In this document: piece by piece, positions 51,101 to 62,300 of the stretch
Position numbering within the stretch: the first letter of the stretch is position 1
Layout of the letters: the number at the start of each line of letters is the position of its first letter
Assembly: GCA_003255065.1 (NCBI GenBank)
Contig: QAOA01006449.1
Location: 248,001 to 312,000 of the forward strand
From: Cercis canadensis
Taxonomy: Eukaryota > Streptophyta > Magnoliopsida > Fabales > Fabaceae
DNA length: 64,000 nt
Reading direction: 5' to 3'
Program-made: the position numbers and the translations under genes
Notes under the pieces: model-generated
What the model saw: only the letters and a program-made list of their open reading frames with translations
Databases searched by the model: none
What the model was told of the DNA's origin: nothing

Positions 51101-52826
51101 TGGCTCATTGTATTTGGCCTGGGTCCCTGTTTCGGTTCGTACCTATATCTGACTCGGTTATTTTCCTTGGGGTTCACTGTATCTGGGAAGGGACTGTTTA
51201 CTGTTGGGTCATTGTATCTAGCCCGGGGCCCTGTTTCGATTCGCCCATGTATCTAACTCGGATATTTTTCTTGGTTTTCACTGTATCTGGCCTGGCTCTC
51301 TGTTTCGGTTCGAACTTGTATCTAACTCAGATGTTTTTCATGGGTTCCACTGCATCCAGAAAGGGACAGTTTCCTGATGGGTCATTGTATCTGGCCCGAG
51401 ACCCTGTTTCAATTTGTCCCTATATCTGACTCAGATATTTTACTTGGGTTTCACTATATCTGTCCTGGCTATCTGTTTCGATTCGAACCTGTGTCTGACT
51501 CATATATTTTTCATGGATTCAACTGCAACTGGGAATGGACTGTTTCCTGGTGGGTCATTGTATCTGGGCCGAGACCCTGTTCCGGTTCGTCCCTGTATCT
51601 GACTAGGATATTTTCATTGGGTATCACTGTATCTGGCCCGGCTCCCTGTTTCGGTTCGAACCTGTATCTGACTCGGATATTTTTCATGGGTTCAACTACA
51701 TTCAGAAATGGACTGTTTGCTGGTGGGTCATTGTATCTGGCCCGAGACCCAATTTCGGTTCGTCCCTGTATCTGACTCGGTCATTTTACTTGGGTTTCGC
51801 TGTTTCTGGCCTGGCTACCTGTTTCGGTTCGAACCTGTGTCTGACTCGGATATTTTTTCTTGGGTTTCATTGTATCTGGCCTGGGACTATTTCTTGGTCG
51901 GTCATTATATCTGACCCGAGATACTGTTTCGGTTCGTCGCTGTATCTGACTCGAATATTTTCCTTGGGTTTCACTGTATCTGGGAAGGGACTGTTTCCTG
52001 GTGGCTCATTGTATTTGGCCTGGGTCCCTGTTTCGGTTCGTACCTATATCTGACTCGGTTATTTTCCTTGGGGTTCACTGTATCTGGGAAGGGACTGTTT
52101 ACTGTTGGGTCATTGTATCTAGCCCGGGGCCCTGTTTCGGTTCGTCCCTGTATCTAACTCGGATATTTTTCTTGGTTTTCACTGTATCTGGCCTGGCTCT
52201 CTGTTTCGGTTCGAACTTGTATCTAACTCAGATGTTTTTCATGGGTTCAACTGCATCCAGAAAGGGACAGTTTCCTGATGGGTCATTGTATCTGGCCCGA
52301 GACCCTGTTTCGGTTTGTCCCTGTATCTGACTCGGATATTTTACTTGGGTTTCACTGTATCTGGCCTGGCTACCTGTTTCGATTCGAACCTGTGTCTGAC
52401 TCATATATTTTTCATGGATTCAACTGCAACTGGAAAGGGACTGTTTCCTGGTGGGTCATTGTATCTGGGCCGAGACCCTGTTCCGGTTCGTCCCTGTATC
52501 TGACTCGGATATTTTCATTGGGTATCACTGTATCTGGCCCGGCTCCCTGTTTCGGTTCGAACCTGTATCTGACTCGGATATTTTTCATGGGTTCAACTAC
52601 ATCCAGAAATGGACTGTTTGCTGGTGGGTCATTGTATCTGGCCCGAGACCCAATTTCGGTTCGTCCCTGTATCTGACTCGGTCATTTTACTTGGGTTTCG
52701 CTCTTTCTGGCCTGGCTACCTGTTTCGGTTCGAACCTGTGTCTGACTCGGATATTTTTTCTTGGGTTTCATTTGATCTGGCCTGGGACTATTTCTTGGTA
52801 GGTCATTATATCTGACCCGAGATACT

Positions 52827-53935
52827 GTTTTGGTTCGTCGCTGTATCTGACTCGAATATTTTTCTAGGGTTTAACTGTATCTGGGAAGGGACTGTTTCTT
52901 GGTGGCTCATTGTATTTGGCCTGGGTCCCTGTTTCGGTTCGTACCTATATCTAACTCGGTTATTTTCCTTGGGGTTCACTGTATCTGGGAAGGGACTGTT
53001 TCCTGGTGGCTCATTGTATTTGGCCTGGGTCCCTGTTTCGGTTCGTACCTATATCTAACTCGGTTATTTTCCTTGGGGTTCATTGTATCTGGGAAGGGAC
53101 TGTTTCATGGTGGCTCATTGTATTTGGCCTGGGTCCCTGTTTCGGTTCGTACCTATATCTGACTCGGTTTTTTTCCTTGGGGTTCACTATATCTGGGAAG
53201 GGACTGTTTACCGTTGGGTCATTGTATCTAGCCCGGGGCCCTGTTTCGATTCGCCCATGTATCTAACTCGGATATTTTTCTTGCTTTTCACTGTATCTGG
53301 CCTGGCTCTCTGTTTCGGTTCGAACTTGTATCTAACTCAGATGTTTTTCATGGGTTCAAATGCATCCAGAAAGGGACAGTTTCCTGATGGGTCATTGTAT
53401 CTGGCCCGAGACCCTGCTTCGGTTTGTCCCTGTATCTGACTCGGATATTTTACTTGGGTTTCGCTGTATCTGGCCTGGCTACCTGTTTCGATTCGAACCT
53501 GTGTCTGACTCATATATTTTTCATGGATTCAACTGCAACTGGAAATGGACTGTTTCCTGGTGGGTCATTGTATCTGGGCCGAGACCCTGTTCCGGTTCGT
53601 CCCTATCTCTGACTCGGATATTTTCATTGGGTATCACTGTATCTGGCCCGGCTCCCTGTTTCGGTTCGAACCTGTATCTGACTCGGATATTTTTCATGGG
53701 TTCAACTACATCCAGAAATGGACTGTTTGCTTGTGGGTCATTGTATCAGGCCCGAGACCCAATTTCGGTTCGTCCCTGTATCTGACTCGGTCATTTTACT
53801 TGGGTTTCGCTGTTTCTGGCCTGGCTACCTGTTTCGGTTCGAACCTGTGTCTAACTCGTATATTTTTTCTTGGGTTTCATTGTATCTGGCCTGGGACTAT
53901 TTCTTGGTCGGTCATTATATCTGACCCGAGATACT
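52827..53935 (-). repeat. Higher-order unit with two extra M2/M1 hybrid monomers (1,109 bp)
   Basis: Between M1 and M2 lie two additional 104-bp monomers. Each begins like M2 (GTACCTATATCTAACTCGG) and ends like M1 (GGCTCATTGTATTTGGCCTG). Single copies of the same hybrid occur in the units at 49015, 50020, 53936, 56372 and 57377. Confidence 0.88.
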
Positions 53936-54904
53936 GTTTCGGTTCATCGCTGTAACTGACTCGAATATTTTTCTTGGGTTTCACTGTATCTGTGAAGGGA
54001 CTGTTTCCTTGTGGCTCATTGTATTTGGCCTGGGTCCCTGTTTCGGATCGTACCTATATCTAACTCGGTTATTTTCCTTGGGGTTCACTGTATCTGGGAA
54101 GGGACTGTTTCCTGGTGGCTCATTGTATTTGGCCTGGGTCCCTTTTTCGGTTCGTACCTATATCTGACTCGGTTATTTTCCTTAGGGTTCACTGTATCTG
54201 GGAAGGGATTGTTTACTGTTGGGTCTTTGTATCTAGCTCGAGGCCCTGTTTCGGTTCGTCCCTGTATCTAACTCGGATATTTTTCTTGGTTTTCACTGTA
54301 TCTGGCCTGGCTCTCTGTTTCGGTTCGAACTTGTTTCTAACTCAGATGTTTTTCATGGGTTCAAATGCATCCAGAAAGGGACAGTTTCCTGATGGGTCAT
54401 TGTATCTGGCCCGAGACCCTGCTTCGGTTTGTCCCTGTATCTGACTCGGATATTTTACTTGGGTTTCACTGTATCTGGCCTGGCTACCTGTTTCGCTTCG
54501 AACCTGTGTCTGACTCATATATTTTTCATGGATTCAACTGCAACTGGAAAGGGACTGTTTCCTGGTGGGTCATTGTATCTGGGCCGAGACCCTGTTCCGG
54601 TTCGTCCCTGTATCTGACTCGGATATTTTCATTGGGTATCACTGTATCTGGCCCGGCTCCCTGTTTCGGTTCGAACCTGTATCTGACTCGGATATTTTTC
54701 ATGGGTTCAACTACATCCAGAAATGGACTGTTTGCTGGTGGGTCATTGTATCTGGCCCGAGACCCAATTTCGGTTCGTCCCTGTATCTGACTCGGTCATT
54801 TTACTTGGGTTTCGCTGTTTCTGGCCTGGCTACCTGTTTCGGTTCGAACCTGTGTCTGACTCGGATATTTTTTCTTCGGTTTCATTGTATCTATCCTGGG
54901 ACTA

Positions 54905-56330
54905 TGATGAACACACTTTTTATATAATAGTTATCCCTCATACTTAGTCTTTTAAACCTCTTTTGGGCTGAATTGCATAGACTTAGACCTCGTTTCATGA
55001 CTTTGGATCCATTTATGCTTAATTGCAATTTCCAGCAATACTGGGCATTATATGCTGTCTCTGTGTTTCAGGCATATCTTAAGTTCTGTATGTCTAAAAA
55101 TTCCGAGTCATACCTTGTTGGAAAGCTGAGAGAATTGTCTACAACTTTCTTTCAGGGCTCCAAAGCTAATTCGGACGTTCAGAAGGTCATATGCAGCCTG
55201 GAAACCAGAGAAGATATGCTGTCGCAGGATCCTGACCTACATGCAGTATTTGGGTCATAACTTCAGTTGTGTATGTCATATGGACCTGAAACTGGTACCG
55301 TTGGAAAGCTAACAGACAGAGCTTAAATTGCTATGAAGACCGGTTCACCATAGTTTATGTGGAATATGGTCTTATTTGTTGTGCAAGTTAGCTGACGGTT
55401 CCAGACACCTTTTGCCACTTAAATGGGCCTAACTTCCACATGACAAGTCCAAATGGGCCCAAACCAAAGCCCAATTGAAGCTAAGGCCCATGGGAACAAG
55501 TGTGCCCTAAGGGCAATTTGGGTGTGCATGTAAAATTGGAGGTCTATATCAGCAAGAGGGGGGCAGCCGAAATTATAATCAAGTTTTAGATATTTTAGAC
55601 AGCTTTCTAGTCTTTCCTTAGCTCTTAAGTTTTCTCTTAGATATTTTGTAAGAACTTAGCTTCTCTTTTTCATGGAGGGCTAATTCATCAATCAATCCAG
55701 GTTTTGGCTGTTCTGATTATTGGTTTTGAGATTATGAGTTGTTGTTATTCATTCAATGATTAATCTGCTTCTTTCAATCCTTTGAAATATTCTGTTTGAA
55801 TTGCTTAATTCGAATTTGGATCTTCATGTGTGATTGCTTAATTGCATGTGATAAAAGAGGATTGTATGGTTGATTAATGTTTCTGAGCTTTTGGATGGAT
55901 TAATCACCTTGGCTGGATCATGGACTTAGGTAAAACTAGACTTGAATGTTTGCTTAATTCATTTAGTCTTAGTTGAATCCGAATTCTGGTTGCTTAACCA
56001 GTGGACATCCATAGAACATTGAGAGGCGTCTTGATATGTTTTAAAGGCCAAGAACATGGTTAATAATTGAATGGATCATTAGAAATCAAGGATGAATCAA
56101 AATCAGAATCAGTTAAGGCTTGGATTGGTTGTTTTCCTTTAGGTTACCACTTACAATTATTTTCTGTCAAGTACTTAAACCAAACACAACCCCCTCTGTT
56201 TACATGCTTCTTAATATGATTCACTAAATAGAACAAACCTTAGGTTCGACTTAGGGCTGCCCTTTGCTGCAAATAGCTTAGGTAACCGACCTTAAACTTA
56301 ATTAATTTGAGGAGCCTCGGCAGCTCATCA
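54905..56330 (+). mobile_element. Solo LTR, family 1b, in 901-bp array
   Basis: A 1,426-bp LTR in + orientation starts TGATGAACAC and ends CAGCTCATCA. The flanks GACTA (54900-54904) and GACGA (56331-56335) are a target duplication with one mismatch. The satellite M10 continues in phase across it, so the interrupted unit (53936-56371) is 1005 bp without it. It shares subfamily 1b markers with the solo LTR inside the inner element. The ~95-codon frame from 54973 has no ATG start and is not treated as a gene. Confidence 0.95.
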
Positions 56331-59300
56331 GACGATTTCTTCGTCGGTCATTATATCTGACCCGAGATACTGTTTCGGTTCGTCGCTGTATCTGACTCGA
56401 ATATTTTTCTTGGGTTTCACTGTATCTAGGAAGGGACTGTTTCCTTGTGGCTCATTGTATTTGGCCTGGGTCCCTGTTTCGTTTCGTACCTATATCTGAC
56501 TCGGTTATTTTCCTTGGGGTTTACTGTATCTGGGAAGGGACTGTTTCCTGTTGGCTCATTGTATTTGGCCTGGGTCCCTGTTTCGGTTCGTACCTATATC
56601 TGACTCGGTTATTTTCCTTGGGGTTCACTGTATCTGGAAAGGGACTGTTTATTGTTGGGTCATTGTATCTAGCCCGGGGCCCTGTTTCGGTTCGTCCCTG
56701 TATCTAACTCAGATATTTTTCTTGGTTTTCATTGTATCTGGCCTGGCTCTCTGTTTCGGTTCGAACTTGTATCTAACTCAGATGTTTTTCATAGGTTCAA
56801 CTGCATGCAGAAAGGGACAGTTTCCTGATGGGTCATTGTATCTGGCCCGAGACCCTGTTTCAGTTTGTCCCTGTATCTGACTCGGATATTTTACTTGGGT
56901 TTCACTGTATCTGGCCTGGCTACCTGTTTCGATTCGAACCTGTGTCTGACTCATATATTTTTCATGGATTCAACTGCAACTGGAAAGGGACTGTTTCCTA
57001 GTGGGTCATTGTATCTGGGCCGAGACCCTGTTCCGGTTCGTCCCTGTATCTGACTCGGATATTTTCATGGGGTATCACTGTATATAGCCCGGCTCCCTGT
57101 TTCGGTTCGAACCTGTATCTGACTCGGATATTTTTCATGGGTTCAACTACATCCAGAAATGGACTGTTTGCTGGTGGGTCATTGTATCTGGCCCGAGACC
57201 CAATTTCGGTTCGTCCCTGTATCTGACTCGGTCATTTTACTTGGGTTTCGCTGTTTCTGGCCTCGCTACCTGTTTCGGTTCGAACCTGTGTCTGACTCGG
57301 ATATTTTTTCTTGGGTTTCATTGTATCTGGCCTGGAACTATTTCTTGGTAGGTCATTATATCTGACCCGAGATACTGTTTCGGTTCGTCGCTGTATCTGA
57401 CTCGAATATTTTTCTTTGGTTTAACTGTATCTGGGAAGGGACTGTTTCCTGGTGGCTCATTGTATTTGGCCTGGGTCCCTGTTTCGGATCGTACCTATAT
57501 CTAACTCGGTTATTTTCCTTGGGGTTCATTGTATCTGGGAAGGGACTGTTTCCTGGTGGCTCATTGTATTTGGCCTGGGTCCCTTTTTCGGTTCGTACCT
57601 ATATCTGACTCGGTTATTTTCCTTGGGGTTCACTGTATCTGGGAAGGGACTGTTTACTGTTGGGTCATTGTATCTAGCCCGGGGCCCTGTTTCGAATCGT
57701 CCCTGTATCTAACTCGGATATTTTTCTTGGTTTTCACTGTATCTGGCCTGGCTCTCTGTTTCGGTTCGAACTTGTATCTAACTCAGATGTTTTTCATGGG
57801 TTCAAATGCATCTAGAAAGGGACAGTTTCCTGATAGGTCATTGTATCTGGCCCGTGAACCTGTTTCGGTTTGTCCCTGTATCTGACTCGGATATTTTACT
57901 TGGGTTTCACTGTATCTGGCCTGGCTACCTGTTTCGATTCGAACCTGTGTCTGACTCATATATTTTTCATGGATTCAACTGCAACTGGAAAGGGACTGTT
58001 TCCTGGTGGGTCATTGTATCTAGGCCGAGACCCTGTTCCAGTTCGTCCCTGTATCTGACTCGGATATTTTCATTGGGTATCACTGTATCTGGCCCGGCTC
58101 CCTGTTTCTGTTCGAATCTGTATCTGACTCGGATATTTTTCATGGGTTCAACTACATCCATAAATGGACTGTTTGCTGGTGGGTCATTGTATCTGGCCGA
58201 AGACGCAATTTCGGTTCGTCCCTGTAACTGACTCGGTCATTTTACTCGGGTTTCGCTGTTTCTGGCCTGGCTACCTGTTTCGGTTCAAACCTGTGTCTGA
58301 CTCGGATATTTTTTCTTGCGTTTCATTATATCTGGCCTGGGACTATTTCTAGGTAGGTCATTATATCTGACCCGAGATACTGTTTCGGTTCATCGCTATA
58401 TCTGACACGAATATTTTTCTTGGGTTTAACTGTATCTGGGAAGGGACTGTTTCCTAGTGGCTCATTGTATTTGGCCTGGGTCCCTGTTTCGGCTCGTACC
58501 TATATCTGACTCGGTTATTTTCCTTGGGGTTCACTGTATCTGGGAAGGGACTGTTTACTGTTGCGTCATTGTATCTAGCCCGGGGCCATGTTTCGGTTTG
58601 TCCCTGTATCTAACTCGGATATTTTTCTTAGTTTTCACTGTATCTGGCCTGGCTCTCTGTTTCGAATCGAACTCGTATCTAACTCAGATGTTTTTCAGGG
58701 GTTCAACTGCAACCAGAAAGGGACAGTTTCCTGATGGGTCATTGTATCTGGCCCGAGACCCTGTTTCAGTTTGTCCCTGTATCTGACTCTGATATTTTAC
58801 TTGGGTTTCACTGTATCTGGCCTGGCTACCTGTTTCGATTCGAACCTGTGTCTGACACATATATTTTTCATGGATTCAACTGCAACTGGAAAGGGACTGT
58901 TTCCTGGTGGGTCATTGTATCTGGGCCGAGACCCTGTTCCGGTTTGTCCCTGTATCTGACTCGGATACTTTCATTGGGTATCATTGTATCTGGCCCGGCT
59001 CCTTGTTTCGGTTCGAACCTGTATCTGACTCGGATATTTTTCATGTGTTCAACTACATCCAGAAATGGACTGTTTACTGGTGGGTCATTGTATCTAGCCC
59101 GAGACCCAATTTCGGTTCGTCCCTGTATCTGACTCGTTCATTTTACTTGGGTTTCGCTGTTTCTGGCCTGGCTACCTGTTTCGGTTCGAACCTGTGTCTG
59201 ACTCGGATATTTTTTCTTGGGTTTCTTTGTATCTGGCCTGGGACTATTTCTTGGTAGGTCATTATATCTGACCCGAGATACTGTTTCGGTTCGTCGCTGT

Positions 59301-62300
59301 ATCTGACTCGAATATTTTTCTTGGGTTTAACTGTATCTGGAAAGGGACTGTTTCCTGGTGGCTCAATGTATTTGGTCTGGGTCCCTGTTTCGGTTCGTAC
59401 CTATATCTGACTCGGTTATTTTCCTTGGGGTTCACTGTATCCGGGAAGGGACTGTTTACTGTTGGGTCATTGTATCTAGCCCGGGGCCCTGTTTCGGTTC
59501 GTCCCTGTATCTAACTCGGATATTTTTCTTGGTTTTCACTGTATCTGGCCTGGCTGTCTGTTTCGGTTTGAACTTGTATCTAACTCAGATGTTCTTCATG
59601 GGTTCAACTGCATCCAGAAAGGGACAGTTTCCTGATGGGTCATTGTATCTTACCCGAGACCCTGTTTCGGTTTGTCCCTGTATCTGACTCGGGTATTTTA
59701 CTTGGGTTTCACTGTATCTGGCCTGGCTACCTGTTTTGATTCGAACCTGTGTCTGACTCATATATTTTTCATGCATTCAAATGCAACTGGAAAGGGGCTG
59801 TTTCCTGGTGGGTCATTGTATATGGCCCGAGACCCTGTTCGGTTCGTCCCTGTATCTGACTCGGCTATTTTCATTGGGTATCAATGTATCTGGCCCGGAT
59901 CCCTGTTTCGGTTCGAACCTGTATCTGACTCGGATATTTTTCACGGGTTTAACTACATCCAGAAATGGACTGTTTGCTGGTGGGTCATTGTATCTGGCCC
60001 GAGACCCAATTTCGGTTCGTCCCTGTATCTGACTCGGTCATTTTACTTTGGTTTCGCTGTTTCTGGCCTGGCTACCTGTTTCGGTTCGAACCTGTGTCTG
60101 ACTCGGATATTTTTTCTTGGGTTTCTTTGTATCTGGCCTGGGACTATTTCTTGGTAGGTCATTATATCTGACCCGAGATACTGTTTCGGTTCGTCGCTGT
60201 ATCTGACTCGAATATTTTTCTTGGGTTTAACTGTATCTGGGAAGGGACTGTTTCCTGGTGGCTCATTGTATTTGGCCTGGGTCCCTGTTTCGATTTGTAC
60301 CTATATCTGACTCGGTTATTTCCTTGGGGTTCACTGTATCTGGGAAGGGACTGTTTACTGTTGGGTCATTGTATCTAGCCCGGGGCCCTGTTTCGGTTCG
60401 TCCCTGTATCTAACTCGGATATTTTTCTTGGTTTTCACTGTATCTGGCCTGGCTCTCTGTTTCGGTTCGAACTTGTATCTAACTCAGATGTTTTTCATGG
60501 GTTCAACTGCATCCAGAAAGGGACAGTTTCCTGATGGGTCATTGTATCTGGCCCGAGACCCTGTTTCGGTTTGTCCCTGTATCTGACTCGGATATTTTAC
60601 TTGGGTTTCACTGTATCTGCCCTGGCTACCTGTTGCGATTCGAACCTGTGTCTGACACATATATTTTTCATGGATTCAACTGCAACTGGAAAGGGACTGT
60701 TTCCTGGTGGGTCATTGTATCTGGGCCGAGACCCTGTTCCGGTTGTCCCTGTATCTGACTCGGATATTTTCATTGGGTATCATTGTATCTGGCCCGGCTC
60801 CCTGTTTCGTTTCGAACCTGTATCTGACTCGGATATTTTTCATGGCTTCAACTACATCCAGAAATGGACTGTTTGCTGGTGGGTCATTGTATCTAGCCCG
60901 AGACCCAATTTCGGTTCATCCCTGTATCTGACTCGGTCATTTTACTTAGGTTTCGCTGTTTCTGGCCTGGCTACCTGTTTCGATTCAAACCTGTGTCTGA
61001 CTCATATATTTTTCATGGATTCAACTGCAACTGGAAAGGAACTGTTTCCTGGTGGGTCATTGTATCTGGCCCGAGACCCTATTTCGGTTTGTCCCTGTAT
61101 CTGACTCGGATATTTTACTTGGGTTTCACTGTATCTGGCCTGGCTCTCTGTTTCGGTTCGAACTTGTATCTAACTCAGATGTTTTTCATGGGTTCAATTG
61201 CATCCAGAAAAGGACAGTTTCCTGATGGGTCATTGTTTCTGGCCCGAGATCCTGTTTCGGTTTGTCCCTGTATCTGACTCGGATATTTTACTTGGGTTTC
61301 ACTGTATCTGGCCTGGCTACCTGTTTCGATTCGAACCTGTGTCTGACTCATATATTTTTCATGCATTCAACTGCAACTGGAAAGGGACTGTTTCCTGGTG
61401 GGTCATTGTATCTGGCCCGAGACCCTGTTCCGGTTCGTCCCTGTATCTGACTCGGATATTTTCATTGGGTATCATTGTATCTGGCCCGGCTCCCTGTTTC
61501 GGTTCGAACCTGTATCTGACTCGGATATTTTTCAAGGGTTCAACTATATCTAGAAATGGACGCTTTGCTGGTGGGTCATTGTATCTGGCCCGAGACCCAT
61601 TTTCGATTCGTCCCTGTATCTAACTCGGTCATTTTACTTGGGTTTCGCTGTTTCTGGCCTGGCTACCTGTTTCGGTTCGAACCTGTGTCTGACTCGGATA
61701 TTTTTTCTTGGGTTTCTTTGTATCTGGCCTGGGACTATTTCTTGGTAGGTCATTATATCTTACCCAAGATACTGTTTCGGTTCGTTGCTGTATCTGACTC
61801 GAATATTTTTCTTGGGCTTAACTGTATCTGGGAAGGGACTGTTTCCTGGTTGTTCATTGTATTTAGCCTGGGTCCCTGTTTCGGTTCGTACCTATATCTG
61901 ACTCGGTTATTTTCCTTGGGGTTCACTGTATCTGGGAAGGGACTGTTTAATGTTGGGTCATTGTATCTAGCCCGAGGCCCTGTTTCGGTTCGTCCCTGTA
62001 TCTAACTCGGATATTTTTCTTGGTTTTCACTGTATCTGGCCTGGCTCTCTTTTTCGGTTCGAACTTGTATCTAACTCAGATGTCTTTCATGGGTTCAACT
62101 GCATACAGAAAGGGACAGTTTCCTCATGGGTCATTGTATCTGGCCGGAGACCCTATTTCGGTTTGTCCCTGTATCTGACTCGGAACTTTTACTTGGGTTT
62201 CACTGTATCTGGCCTGGCTACCTTTTTCGATTTGAACCTGTGTCAAACTCATATATTTTTCATGGATTCAACTGCAACTGGAAAGGGACTGTTTCCTGGT

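Larger units (their letters stand above)
42703..54904 (-). repeat. Satellite block D: 901-bp ten-monomer higher-order repeat
   Basis: The minus-strand satellite is organised into units of ten monomers. In + strand order these are M1 104, M2 104, M3 69, M4 104, M5 69, M6 104, M7 69, M8 104, M9 69, M10 105 bp, total 901. Each has private variants, for example M1 TCGTCGCTGTATCTGACTCG, M2 GTACCTATATCTGACTCGG, M10 a six-T run and GGTCGGTCATTATATCTGAC. Counting from M1, units start at 42813, 43714, 44615, 45516, 46417, 47318, 48115, 49015, 50020, 51025, 51926, 52827 and 53936. Sizes are 901 except 797 (47318), 900 (48115), 1005 (49015, 50020), 1109 (52827); 53936 is cut by a solo LTR. Copies are far more alike than in blocks A-C. 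No gene is supported. Confidence 0.95.

Noticed and set aside
54973..55260. A ~95-codon frame in the LTR, open also at 28705-28992
   Set aside because: It has a TTG rather than ATG start. It is broken in the other family 1 LTRs. The two open copies differ by six amino-acid-changing and two silent changes by eye, so no purifying selection is seen.
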